From JAEWWD01 sp964440115 (lineage in GTDB: Bacteria; Bacillota; Clostridia; Christensenellales; CAG-138), in assembly GCA_964440115.1 (NCBI GenBank), contig CAYTPV010000002.1, positions 494,143-558,142 on the forward strand: a DNA stretch of 64,000 nt. The letters run 5' to 3'. Below the pieces are notes generated by a model. That model made no database searches and was not told the origin of the DNA. It was given only the letters and a program-made list of their open reading frames with translations. Shown piece by piece: positions 1-8,811 of the stretch (the stretch's first letter is position 1; each line of letters starts with the position of its first letter). Position numbers and translations under genes: made by a program.

Positions 1-303
1 GTGGATAAGTGCTTTCTCGGCATCAACGGCGTTGATGCGGAGTTTGGGTTATCGACTCCCCGTTTTGAGGATGCCGAGATCAAATCCCTAGCTATCGCCA
101 GTGCAAATCAGTCGTTTATACTGGCCGATCATACCAAGTTCGGGAAGGTTTATCTTGCCCGTGTGAATGTGCCGTGCGATTATATCATTACTGATTCGCG
201 CCGGAACGAATATCCGTATGAGGCGCTGAACGCGCAGACTTCAGTAGTATTTGCGAACGAAATGCTGGCTGAGAAAAAAGGCAGACCGCAAATCGAGCAG
301 TAG
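1..303 (+). CDS. DeoR-family transcriptional regulator, C-terminal part (partial)
   Basis: Only the last 100 codons are in the window; the gene begins upstream and the GTG at position 1 is an internal codon. The visible part is the sugar-phosphate sensor domain (DeoRC fold) of DeoR-type repressors: the FLGINGVD segment near the left edge, the LADHTKFGK segment and the closing CDYIITD are typical of that family. Full members are about 250 residues with an N-terminal winged helix, which would lie outside. It ends 71 bp before a class II aldolase gene on the same strand, so it probably regulates a sugar-phosphate pathway that uses that aldolase. The effector cannot be read from the sequence. Confidence 0.85.
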   Translation: MDKCFLGINGVDAEFGLSTPRFEDAEIKSLAIASANQSFILADHTKFGKVYLARVNVPCDYIITDSRRNEYPYEALNAQTSVVFANEMLAEKKGRPQIEQ

Positions 304-374
304 TTTCATTAAACAATGGTCGCTCAGAAGGCGGCCATAAGCAATAATTCTATAATATTTAGGGGGATAAACAC

Positions 375-1223
375 ATGGGTTTAGAGAAGGTAAGCGATAT
401 ACTGAAAATGGCAGATAAGGAAAATACATCCGTCATAGCGTTCAACTGCACGGATTACAATACAATCTATTCGGTTATTACCGTGGCAGAAGAACTGAAA
501 AAACCGGTTTTGTGCATGCTGTATCCCGAACACGCGCAGGTGAACAATTGCTGCAGCATCAAAAGCTTTGCGGATACAGTGCGCTCGTTGGCGCGAAATG
601 TGAAAGTTCCCATAGGCATTCATCTGGATCATTGCAGCGACGAGGCGTTTATTCTTAACGCCGTCAAGGATGGATTTTCATCCGTTATGTTCGATGGTTC
701 CTCATTGCCGGTAGAGGAGAATATCGCAAGAACGCGCGCTCTCGCGGAGCAGGTGCACAAATTGGGTGCGGACCTGGAGGCCGAGCTTGGCCAGGTTGGT
801 TTTGCCGCGACCGTTGCCGACCAGAAGAATACAGACAAATATACAAAGCCGGAAGTCGCAGCATCCTTCTGCGAACAATCCAAGTGCGACAGCGTAGCAA
901 TTGCCATCGGAAGCGCTCACGGTTTTTATAAGGAAACGCCCAAGCTGGATCTTGAACGGCTTAAGGAAATCAACGCGGCGACCAATGTGCCGCTCGTTTT
1001 ACACGGGGGCAGCGGTATTCCGGAAGATCAGTTGCACATCGCATTTCGCCAAGGTATTAATAAATTTAATGTAGGTACGGAGTTTTTCTGGCTTTATTGG
1101 AAGACGACTGAGAAATTCTGCGCCGATCCCAATGCGGATTTTTTCCAGATGCCTAAAGTTGTGCAGTCTGCGCTGATGGATTACCTGCGTCAGAAAATGC
1201 AGCTTTGTACCATGACAATCTAA
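375..1223 (+). CDS. Class II fructose-bisphosphate / tagatose-bisphosphate aldolase family protein
   Basis: A 282-residue zinc-dependent aldolase of the FbaA/GatY/KbaY family, which splits a ketose bisphosphate into dihydroxyacetone phosphate and an aldehyde. The HLDH motif at residues 83-86 contains the catalytic Asp85 and zinc ligand His86. His182 (SAHGFY) and His210 (LHGGSG) are the other expected zinc ligands, and NVGTE near residue 232 belongs to the phosphate site. The ATG at 375 follows AGGGGG at 361-366. The gene lies just behind a DeoR-type regulator and is closed by its own terminator. Length fits the GatY/KbaY/IolJ-like branch, but the true substrate (fructose, tagatose or another bisphosphate) cannot be decided by eye. 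Confidence 0.88.
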   Translation: MGLEKVSDILKMADKENTSVIAFNCTDYNTIYSVITVAEELKKPVLCMLYPEHAQVNNCCSIKSFADTVRSLARNVKVPIGIHLDHCSDEAFILNAVKDGFSSVMFDGSSLPVEENIARTRALAEQVHKLGADLEAELGQVGFAATVADQKNTDKYTKPEVAASFCEQSKCDSVAIAIGSAHGFYKETPKLDLERLKEINAATNVPLVLHGGSGIPEDQLHIAFRQGINKFNVGTEFFWLYWKTTEKFCADPNADFFQMPKVVQSALMDYLRQKMQLCTMTI

Positions 1224-1238
1224 CACCTTTCGTACAGC

Positions 1239-1273
1239 AAAGACCGCATCTTTCTAAAAGGTGCGGTCTTTTT
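1239..1273 (+). terminator. Rho-independent terminator after the aldolase gene
   Basis: Inverted repeat AAGACCGCATCTTT / AAAGGTGCGGTCTT with a four-base loop (one G-U pair), followed by a T run. It sits 16 bp past the aldolase stop codon. Confidence 0.9.
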
Positions 1274-1408
1274 GATTCACGCAAAATGACCAGAGAACCC
1301 ATAATGAAAACCATCATCCGTTGGAAAAACTTAACGCTCATTTTTACGAAACTCTATTCGATATAGATTTTAGAGCGTTTCATTCGAATACCAAATGGAG
1401 GATATAGG

Positions 1409-3604
1409 ATGAAAAAAATATTCGAAAAAATTTTTAGTAAAAAAATTGGATTAACGGAGAAAATACTGCTCCCGGTTGGTGCACTATTTGTACTTGGCGT
1501 TGTTGCGATTTTACTGCTTGTTGTTTCTTACTCAGCAACAAATCAGGAAAAGCTGACCAATGATCTCATGAACGAGATGAATAACCGGTATGCAAATGGC
1601 GTACAGGCCCAATTGAACTCCGCGCTCAATGGAACGCGATCGCTCAAACCCATATTCGAAAGTACCAGAGTGAACAGCCGAAGCGCAGATGTTGCACTGC
1701 TCAATAGCATACTCGAACAGAATGACAGCGTATTTGGCGTATACACGCTATGGGAGCCGGACAAATACGATGGTATGGATGTTGCCAACGCAGGAACATC
1801 GGGCCACGATGAAACAGGCCGGTTTATTCCTTATGTACATCGGAGCGATTCGGGGATACAGTTGGAGCCTTTGACCGGCTATACCGAGCAGGGCACCGGA
1901 GATTACTATCTGATGCCTAAAAATACGCTTAAGGAGTGCATACTTGATCCTTTTACCTATAAGGTCAATGGCAAGGATGCGTATATGGCCTCCATGGTGG
2001 TGCCGCTGATCAAGAATGGTGAATTTGTGGGCATTGTCGGCATGGACGTGCTTGTTGATACCCTCATATCCGATATCAAGGGCGTAACGCTGTTCAAAAC
2101 CGGATACATGTTTATGACGGATTCCCAGGGTATCATGTTCTATCATCCCGACAGCGAGTTGGTTGGAAAGTCCCTGTTGGATATGGTAAACGAAGATCAG
2201 GTTGACGATGTAAAAGCAGCGCTCAAATCGGGCGAGCATATCAGTTTCGAAAAGATTTCTCCAGTGAGCGGAGAGATGAACAGATATGAGCTTACCCCTG
2301 TTTCTGTTGGCGATAGCCACTGGATGGTAGTTTCCTCAGTGCCGACAAGTGAAATCTATGAATCAACCAACAATACCTTTCTGATTGGTATAGCGGCAGG
2401 TGTGGGTGCGATAGTGATTACGCTTATACTGCTCCTGTTAATCGTAACAAGGATAACAAAACCTGTTGGTCCGCTTGAACGCGCGGCTTACGCTATCGAG
2501 ACCGGCAATATAGACAGTTCGGTATCGGAAAGCCTGCGCAATATCAAGAGCAAGGACGAAATAGGCAGGCTGGCCAATTCCATGCTCAAGGCTGTCGGAT
2601 CGATTGAGCGCGTAGCGGCGGATACCCAGCGGCTGAGCGACGCCGTACAGAAGTATGACCTGAGTGTGGATATCGATACTGCGGCGCACAGCGGTATCTA
2701 TCAGGATATCATGAATATCGTGAAGCAGATGTTTACGCAGCTAAGCCAGATAGTGTCCAGCATCAGCGTAGCGGTTGAACAGGTCAGTTCCGGCTCGTCC
2801 CAGGTAGCAAGCGGCGCACAGGCGCTTGCCGCCGGTTCAAGCGAGCAAGCTTCGTCTGTAGAAGAACTGAGCGTCACGGTCACAAAGATCGCCGATCAGG
2901 CGGTGGATAACTCGAATCACGTGCAGAATGCTACCGAATACGTCGGTCAGGCCGTGCAGGGCGTAAACACCGGAAACGAACATATGCAGGAATTGACCAA
3001 AGCCATGGCAAGTATAGGTTCTGCATCCAGCGAGATTGCCAATATCACCAAGATGATTGAGGATATTGCATTCCAGACCAATATTCTGGCGCTAAACGCC
3101 GCAATAGAGGCCGCGAGGGCAGGCAATGCAGGTAAGGGATTTGCCGTTGTTGCGGATGAAGTCCGAAATCTCGCTGCGAAATCTGCCGAGGCTGCCAAAC
3201 AGACCGCGGACCTGATACAGGCGTCGGTTGTAAGCGTATCGGAAGGCAAGCAAATTTCGGAAAAAACGGCCAAGATATTGCAGGATGTCGGCAGCAAGGC
3301 GCTTGAGGTAAATGAGAGCATACAGCGCATACAGCATGCCTCGTCGGAACAGGTTACCGCCATTGAACAGGTGAAGCAGGGGCTGCTGCAGATATCAGCA
3401 GTTGTTCAGACGAACGCGGCCACGGCTGAAGAAAATTCGGCTACCAGCGAGGAAATGTCAGCACAGGCGGCAATGCTGCAGGCGGAAGTCGGCAAATACA
3501 AGCTGCAAACAGGGCATCGATACGAAAACGCAGTTTCGGTATTCGCCGCAAAGGCCCAAGGCGGCACGGACACATATACACATTCGGATATTGGGAAATA
3601 TTGA
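1409..3604 (+). CDS. Methyl-accepting chemotaxis protein with dCache-type sensor
   Basis: A 731-residue chemoreceptor. One membrane segment lies at about residues 20-42, a large extracellular region (about 43-320) has the layout of a dCache_1 domain, a second membrane segment is at about 322-346 and is followed by a HAMP domain. The cytoplasmic signalling domain has the conserved hairpin tip around residues 557-590 (NILALNAAIEAARAGN, then GFAVVADEVRNLA). The CheA/CheW-contact and methylation helices rich in E and Q flank this tip. The ATG at 1409 follows GGAGG at 1396-1400. It is monocistronic, with its own terminator. The ligand is unknown; Cache domains commonly bind amino acids or organic acids. 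No other chemotaxis gene is in the window. Confidence 0.93.
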   Translation: MKKIFEKIFSKKIGLTEKILLPVGALFVLGVVAILLLVVSYSATNQEKLTNDLMNEMNNRYANGVQAQLNSALNGTRSLKPIFESTRVNSRSADVALLNSILEQNDSVFGVYTLWEPDKYDGMDVANAGTSGHDETGRFIPYVHRSDSGIQLEPLTGYTEQGTGDYYLMPKNTLKECILDPFTYKVNGKDAYMASMVVPLIKNGEFVGIVGMDVLVDTLISDIKGVTLFKTGYMFMTDSQGIMFYHPDSELVGKSLLDMVNEDQVDDVKAALKSGEHISFEKISPVSGEMNRYELTPVSVGDSHWMVVSSVPTSEIYESTNNTFLIGIAAGVGAIVITLILLLLIVTRITKPVGPLERAAYAIETGNIDSSVSESLRNIKSKDEIGRLANSMLKAVGSIERVAADTQRLSDAVQKYDLSVDIDTAAHSGIYQDIMNIVKQMFTQLSQIVSSISVAVEQVSSGSSQVASGAQALAAGSSEQASSVEELSVTVTKIADQAVDNSNHVQNATEYVGQAVQGVNTGNEHMQELTKAMASIGSASSEIANITKMIEDIAFQTNILALNAAIEAARAGNAGKGFAVVADEVRNLAAKSAEAAKQTADLIQASVVSVSEGKQISEKTAKILQDVGSKALEVNESIQRIQHASSEQVTAIEQVKQGLLQISAVVQTNAATAEENSATSEEMSAQAAMLQAEVGKYKLQTGHRYENAVSVFAAKAQGGTDTYTHSDIGKY

Positions 3605-3635
3605 TCTGAAGAATAGACGAATATCAATCATGAAC

Positions 3636-3664
3636 GGAGCGGCTTTTGCCGCTCCATTTGCTTT
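3636..3664 (+). terminator. Terminator after the chemoreceptor gene
   Basis: Perfect 8-bp stem GGAGCGGC / GCCGCTCC with a TTTT loop, followed by a T-rich tail. It separates the chemoreceptor from the kdp operon. Confidence 0.75.
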
Positions 3665-3813
3665 GTCGCAGGTTTGTGCCTTTGATATCTCCAACAATTC
3701 TTATCTGTTTTTTGATGCCGCTACCCTTTATCTTGACGCCGTCTTAACTCCCTGCCTGCTATGATGGTACTGAAAAGTGTGGGAAATACTATCGGGGTAA
3801 GGGGTTGAATTGT

Positions 3814-3903
3814 GTGGAAATCGTATTAACGGCCGTAGGCACCGTAGGCTTCTTGTTGATGATTTATTTATTCTATGTGTTATTCAAAGGGGAGAATTTA
3901 TGA
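3814..3903 (+). CDS. kdpF: KdpF, small membrane subunit of the K+-transporting ATPase
   Basis: A 29-codon gene starting with GTG at 3814 behind AAGGGG at 3799-3804. The peptide is one hydrophobic helix (VEIVLTAVGTVGFLLMIYLF) with a short polar tail. Size and position match KdpF, which stabilises the KdpABC complex in the membrane. Its TGA (3901-3903) overlaps the ATG of kdpA (3900-3902) as ATGA, a strong sign of translational coupling. An in-frame TTG at 3805 was not chosen because the ribosome site would be too close. The gene is too short to appear in ordinary ORF lists. Confidence 0.85.
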   Translation: MEIVLTAVGTVGFLLMIYLFYVLFKGENL

Positions 3904-5588
3904 GCACTATCCTGTGGCAGGATCTATTCTATCTGCTTGTTCTCTTCGGAGTATCCGTTCCGCTGGGGATTTATATCTATAAAGTGATGACCGGGGAACG
4001 CGTGTTCCTCACGTCCATACTCGCTCCGGTGGAACGTTGTGTTTACAAACTGATGGGAGTGCGCGCCGATGAGGAAATGACGGCACGTAAGTATCTGCTT
4101 TCTGCGCTGATGTTCAGCGCCATAGGCTTCCTTTTTCTTTGGATTTTGCAGATGATACAGGGCGTACTGCCATTTAACCCTGCGGGCATGAAGGGGGTAA
4201 GCTGGGATTTGGCGTTCAATACGTCGGCAAGCTTTGTTTCCAACACCAACTGGCAGGCGTATTCCGGCGAATCAACCATGTCGTACCTGACACAGTTTTT
4301 AGGTCTCACCGTGCAGAACTTTGTATCGGCTGCTACCGGAATTGCAGTGCTCTTTGTGCTGATCAGAGGGTTTGTCCTCAAACAGCAGAAGACACTGGGC
4401 AGTTTTTGGGTGGATATAACAAAATGCACGCTGTACGTGTTGATCCCGCTGTCGTTGGTGCTGGCGATCGTGCTCGTATCACAGGGAGTGGTGCAGACAC
4501 TAAGCCCTTATAAATCCGTATCCATGCTCGAAAACGGTGCGGCCCAGATACTCCCGCTCGGTCCTGCAGCGAGCCAGATTGCGATCAAACAACTTGGCAC
4601 GAACGGCGGCGGGTTCTTCGGAATGAATTCATCGTACCCGTTCGAGAACCCGACGATACTTTCCAATATACTGCAGATGCTGTCAATACTGCTTATTCCG
4701 GCTGCGCTGTGCGTGTCATTCGGTAAGGCGGTAAAGGACATGCGGCAGGGGATATCTATTTACGCCGTCATGCTCATACTGTTCGTTATATCGCTGACTG
4801 TAGTAACGTTGAGCGAACAGCTTGCAGCCCCGGTGTATTCCGGTGCCGCGATAGCAGCAGGCAGTATGGAAGGCAAGGAAGTTATTCACGGCGTGGGAGC
4901 CTCATCTCTGTGGGCAGCGGCTACAACGGCCGCTTCCAATGGCTCCGTTAACGCCATGCACGATAGCTTCACGCCGTTGGGCGGCTTGGTATTGATGTTT
5001 TTGATGCAGCTGGGCGAAATCGTGTTCGGCGGTGTAGGCAGCGGGTTGTATGGCATGCTGGCGTTTGTGCTGCTTACGGTATTCATTGCGGGCCTTATGG
5101 TAGGCCGCACACCGGAATATCTGGGTAAAAAAGTGGAGCCATACGATATGAAGATGGTTTGCCTCATTGTGCTTGCGCCGCTGCTGCTGACGCTGCTGGG
5201 GACGGCGGCCGCCGTTTGTAATCCATCGGTATCGGACTGGCTTACGAACAGAGGTGCGCACGGGTTTTCGGAAATACTTTACGCCTTCTCTTCCATGGGC
5301 AATAACAACGGCAGCGCATTCGGCGGGTATATGGCAAACACGGTGTTTACCAATGTGGTTGGCGGGTTCATCATGCTGCTTGCACGATTTGTTCCTCTGG
5401 CCGCAGCGGTACTTCTTGCCGGAAATATGGCACAGAAAAAGACGGTAGCAGTCAGCGAGGGTACGCTTTCTACCAGCAATGTCATGTTCGTTGGGCTGCT
5501 GATAGGCGTAATCCTAATCGTGGGTGCGCTGAGCTTCCTGCCTGCGCTGTCGCTGGGTCCCATCGCTGACTTTTTTACCATGCGGTAA
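3900..5588 (+). CDS. kdpA: KdpA, potassium-binding subunit of the Kdp ATPase
   Basis: A 562-residue polytopic membrane protein, the K+-selective channel-like subunit of the high-affinity KdpFABC pump. Four selectivity-filter loops are visible: around SFVSNTNWQ, NGGGFFGMNSSYPFENP, GGLVLMFLMQLGEIVFGG and FSSMGNNNGSAFGG. The reading frame is open further upstream, but the ATG at 3900 has GGGGAG at 3890-3895 and overlaps the kdpF stop. It is followed after 16 bp by kdpB. Length and loop order match the family with no sign of damage. Confidence 0.97.
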   Translation: MSTILWQDLFYLLVLFGVSVPLGIYIYKVMTGERVFLTSILAPVERCVYKLMGVRADEEMTARKYLLSALMFSAIGFLFLWILQMIQGVLPFNPAGMKGVSWDLAFNTSASFVSNTNWQAYSGESTMSYLTQFLGLTVQNFVSAATGIAVLFVLIRGFVLKQQKTLGSFWVDITKCTLYVLIPLSLVLAIVLVSQGVVQTLSPYKSVSMLENGAAQILPLGPAASQIAIKQLGTNGGGFFGMNSSYPFENPTILSNILQMLSILLIPAALCVSFGKAVKDMRQGISIYAVMLILFVISLTVVTLSEQLAAPVYSGAAIAAGSMEGKEVIHGVGASSLWAAATTAASNGSVNAMHDSFTPLGGLVLMFLMQLGEIVFGGVGSGLYGMLAFVLLTVFIAGLMVGRTPEYLGKKVEPYDMKMVCLIVLAPLLLTLLGTAAAVCNPSVSDWLTNRGAHGFSEILYAFSSMGNNNGSAFGGYMANTVFTNVVGGFIMLLARFVPLAAAVLLAGNMAQKKTVAVSEGTLSTSNVMFVGLLIGVILIVGALSFLPALSLGPIADFFTMR

Positions 5589-5604
5589 TTTGAGGATGTA
5601 TGCT

Positions 5605-7662
5605 ATGAACAGTAAAAATATAAATCAGGGCATTTGGGCTGATGCGCTCAGGCAGTCGTTTGCGAAGCTCTCCCCCCGCGTACAGATCAAAAACCCTGTC
5701 ATGCTGGTCGTTTATATCGGCGCAATACTGACCACGGCGCTATACTTTCTCTCCTTTGCGGGCATCCGCGATGAAAGCGCGGGATATACGCTGGCGATTG
5801 CCCTTATTCTGTGGTTTACGGTGTTGTTTGCAAACTTCGCCGAAGCTATAGCGGAAGGGCGCGGGCGTGCGCAGGCGGACAGCCTCAGGAGCGCGAGAAA
5901 AGACGTAAAGGCAAAAAAACTTAAATCGGCATCCAACACGCAGGACTATATGGAAGTGCTCTCCAACACGCTCAGGAAGGGCGACATTGTATATGTTGTG
6001 GCAGGCGAGCAGATTCCAATGGACGGCGAAGTGATCGATGGCGCTGCCTCTGTGGACGAAAGCGCCATTACGGGTGAATCGGCGCCGGTAATCCGTGAAT
6101 CCGGCGGCGATCGCAGCGCGGTGACGGGCGGCACGACGCTTGTATCCGATTGGCTGATCATTGAGGTGACGGCGGAAGCCGGCGAGAGCTTTCTTGATAA
6201 AATGATCGCAATGGTTGAGGGTGCGGCGCGCAAAAAGACACCCAACGAGATCGCGCTGCAAATATTGCTGGTAACGCTGACGATTATCTTCCTGATGGTG
6301 ACGGCTACATTACTGCCATTCTCGAGCTTTGCGAGCTCCCAGTCGAGCGAAGGCGCGGCGATATCCGTTACCAATGTTGTGGCGCTTTTGGTATGCCTTG
6401 CGCCGACCACAATAGGCGCGCTGCTTTCTTCCATAGGCATCGCGGGTATGAGCCGTCTGAACAGGGCAAATGTGTTGGCCATGAGCGGGCGTGCAATTGA
6501 GGCCGCCGGAGACGTGGATGTTCTGCTTCTGGATAAAACTGGTACCATCACGCTGGGCAATCGGCAGGCAAGCGAGTTTCTGCCCATTACCGGCGTAATC
6601 GAGCAGGATCTTGCGGATTCGGCACAGCTTTCCTCTCTTGCGGATGAGACTGCGGAGGGAAGAAGCATCGTGATATTGGCCAAAGAGAAATTCGGCATAC
6701 GCGGCAGGGAACTTTCCAAAATGAAGGCCACTTTTGTGCCTTTCACCGCGAAAACACGCATGAGCGGCATAGATTTTCAGGGCAATGTCATACGCAAGGG
6801 CGCGGCGGAAGCCGTCAAGACGTTTGTTCAGGAACGCGGCGGCGTTTATCCTGATGAATGCGACAGGATTGTAAAGCGGGTGGCAGGTGAAGGCGGCACG
6901 CCGCTTGTCGTGGCGAAAAACGAAAAGGTACTCGGCGTCGTGTATTTGAAAGACATCGTCAAGAAGGGCGTAAAGGAACGCTTTGAAGACCTGCGCAAAA
7001 TGGGCATCAAAACCATTATGATCACCGGCGACAATCCCATGACGGCAGCGGCGATTGCTGCAGAAGCCGGTGTGGATGATTTTCTTGCCGAGGCTACGCC
7101 GGAAACAAAGCTGGCGCTTATCCGCGAGTATCAGACAAAAGGTCATCTTGTCGCCATGACCGGGGACGGCACCAACGATGCACCTGCGCTGGCGCAGGCG
7201 GATGTCGCCGTCGCCATGAACACAGGGACGCAGGCCGCGAAGGAAGCCGGCAACATGGTGGATCTTGATTCAAGCCCCACCAAGCTCATCGACATCGTTC
7301 GCATAGGCAAGCAGCTTCTTATGACACGCGGCGCGCTCACGACGTTCAGTGTTGCCAATGACGTAGCGAAGTACTTTGCGATCATCCCCGTGCTGTTTTT
7401 TGGGATCTATCCGGAATTGACCGCCTTGAACTATATGGGATTGACCAACGCCACGAGCGCCATGCTCTCTGCTATCATTTACAACGCCCTGATTATTATT
7501 GCGCTTATCCCGTTGGCGCTCAAGGGCGTGAAATACCGGGAGCTGCCCGCGGGAGAATTGCTCAAGCGCAACATGCTTATTTATGGTCTGGGCGGCATTG
7601 CCGCACCGTTTGCGGCGATCAAACTGATCGACATGCTGCTGACAGCACTAGGGGTTGTCTGA
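5605..7662 (+). CDS. kdpB: KdpB, catalytic P-type ATPase subunit
   Basis: A 685-residue P-type ATPase that powers K+ import through KdpA. Phosphorylation site DKTGT has its Asp at residue 310; the TGES loop of the actuator domain, the ITGDN segment and the GDGTNDAPAL hinge are all intact. The frame opens at a TTG at 5590, but the ATG at 5605 has a properly spaced AGGA (5593-5596) and gives a normal KdpB N-terminus. The gene lies between kdpA and kdpC in the usual order. Confidence 0.97.
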   Translation: MNSKNINQGIWADALRQSFAKLSPRVQIKNPVMLVVYIGAILTTALYFLSFAGIRDESAGYTLAIALILWFTVLFANFAEAIAEGRGRAQADSLRSARKDVKAKKLKSASNTQDYMEVLSNTLRKGDIVYVVAGEQIPMDGEVIDGAASVDESAITGESAPVIRESGGDRSAVTGGTTLVSDWLIIEVTAEAGESFLDKMIAMVEGAARKKTPNEIALQILLVTLTIIFLMVTATLLPFSSFASSQSSEGAAISVTNVVALLVCLAPTTIGALLSSIGIAGMSRLNRANVLAMSGRAIEAAGDVDVLLLDKTGTITLGNRQASEFLPITGVIEQDLADSAQLSSLADETAEGRSIVILAKEKFGIRGRELSKMKATFVPFTAKTRMSGIDFQGNVIRKGAAEAVKTFVQERGGVYPDECDRIVKRVAGEGGTPLVVAKNEKVLGVVYLKDIVKKGVKERFEDLRKMGIKTIMITGDNPMTAAAIAAEAGVDDFLAEATPETKLALIREYQTKGHLVAMTGDGTNDAPALAQADVAVAMNTGTQAAKEAGNMVDLDSSPTKLIDIVRIGKQLLMTRGALTTFSVANDVAKYFAIIPVLFFGIYPELTALNYMGLTNATSAMLSAIIYNALIIIALIPLALKGVKYRELPAGELLKRNMLIYGLGGIAAPFAAIKLIDMLLTALGVV

Positions 7663-7671
7663 GGTGACAAT

Positions 7672-8232
7672 ATGTTAAGAATATGCAAGATTTTCAGGCC
7701 GGCACTCATTTGCTTTTTCGTTCTGACGCTCATCTGCGGTGTACTCTATACGGCAGCAGTAACCGGCTTGGCGCAACTGGCGTTCCCAAATCAGGCGAAC
7801 GGCAGCGTGATTGCCGTAACACTTAAGGACGGCACACGAAAGGAATACGGTTCCGCTCTTATCGCACAGGAGTTCACAAAACCCGAATACCTCATCGGCA
7901 GGCCGTCGGGCACTACCAATCTTTCGCCTGTGAGCGAGGAACAAAAGCAGCGTGTACAGCAGCGAATGGACTGGTGGCATGCGTTTGACCCGGAAAACAA
8001 GGCGGAAATCCCAATGGATCTCATCACAGCGTCCGGCAGCGGTGTTGATCCTCATATTTCACCCGCCGCGGCGGAATATCAGGTGGCGCGGATCGCGAAG
8101 GCGAGGAATATTGACGAGGAGGAGGTCAGGGATATTATCGCACGGTATTCGAACGGAAGGCTGTTGGGCTTTCTGGGCGAACCATCAGTTAACGTGCTCA
8201 AAGTCAATTTGGCGCTGGACGGACTTCTTTAG
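7672..8232 (+). CDS. kdpC: KdpC, accessory subunit of the Kdp ATPase
   Basis: A 186-residue protein with one N-terminal membrane segment (about residues 9-33) and an extracytoplasmic domain. The family signatures YLIGRPS, a serine/proline-rich middle, and TASGSGVDPHISP followed by QVARIAKAR are present. KdpC is required for assembly and for K+ affinity of the pump. It starts 9 bp after kdpB behind GAGGTGA. Confidence 0.96.
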   Translation: MLRICKIFRPALICFFVLTLICGVLYTAAVTGLAQLAFPNQANGSVIAVTLKDGTRKEYGSALIAQEFTKPEYLIGRPSGTTNLSPVSEEQKQRVQQRMDWWHAFDPENKAEIPMDLITASGSGVDPHISPAAAEYQVARIAKARNIDEEEVRDIIARYSNGRLLGFLGEPSVNVLKVNLALDGLL

Positions 8233-8330
8233 CAGCAATGATATAACGGTGAGTTCTGTGTAAAAACCGCGATTTACTGTGATTTACATAGGGGAGAAAC
8301 AGTGATATGAGTATGAGGAGGGGGACAGCT

Positions 8331-8729
8331 ATGATAACGGTGGAAGAACCGGAGGTACGACAGGAACTGGCCGCGTTGTGCGCAAGCGTAAAGGAATTTG
8401 TAATGCGGCAGGAGTATTCAGCGGCAGAAGAGATGATTTCGCAGGCGATGGCCAAATATCCGCACGAGCCGGAGCCGCATAACCTGCTTGGATTGGTATT
8501 GGAAGCCCAAGGAGATCATGTGACGGCAATGAAGCATTTTCGAGCATCCTGGACGATGAACCCTGCTTATCGTCCTGCGCAGCATAATCTCGACCTCTTT
8601 GGCAGCTTTTTCGTAAACGGAAAATGGGCGTTCGATGAATCGGATTGCGTGAAGGAGAAATCAAACGATGCGTATGTAATAGAATACGACGCTGCAGGTA
8701 TAGGCCGTGTGGTCAAAAAGGAACTGTAG
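8331..8729 (+). CDS. Small TPR-like protein inside the kdp operon
   Basis: A 132-residue soluble protein. Two helix-turn-helix repeats resembling tetratricopeptide repeats cover about residues 25-90 (YSAAEEMISQAMAKYPHEPE, then NLLGLVLEAQGDHVTAMKHF), ending with an NPAYRPAQHNL segment. The last 35 residues have no recognisable domain. An ATG at 8307 is in frame, but AGGAGG at 8316-8321 selects the ATG at 8331. Its place between kdpC and kdpD suggests a role in the pump or its sensor, for example as an adaptor. That is inference from position only. Confidence 0.75.
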   Translation: MITVEEPEVRQELAALCASVKEFVMRQEYSAAEEMISQAMAKYPHEPEPHNLLGLVLEAQGDHVTAMKHFRASWTMNPAYRPAQHNLDLFGSFFVNGKWAFDESDCVKEKSNDAYVIEYDAAGIGRVVKKEL

Positions 8730-8811
8730 CGGCACGGTTACATACCTATAAGCAGTTTCGGCACTGTGGCTGAGGGGAATGAAGTTGTTGATAAGGATGG
8801 TGCGTTAGGCA

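Noticed and set aside
3733..3765. TTGACG and TATGAT before kdpF as a promoter
   Set aside because: The spacing is 21 bp, too long for a normal sigma-A promoter. A KdpE-activated promoter may well lie here, but I cannot place it.
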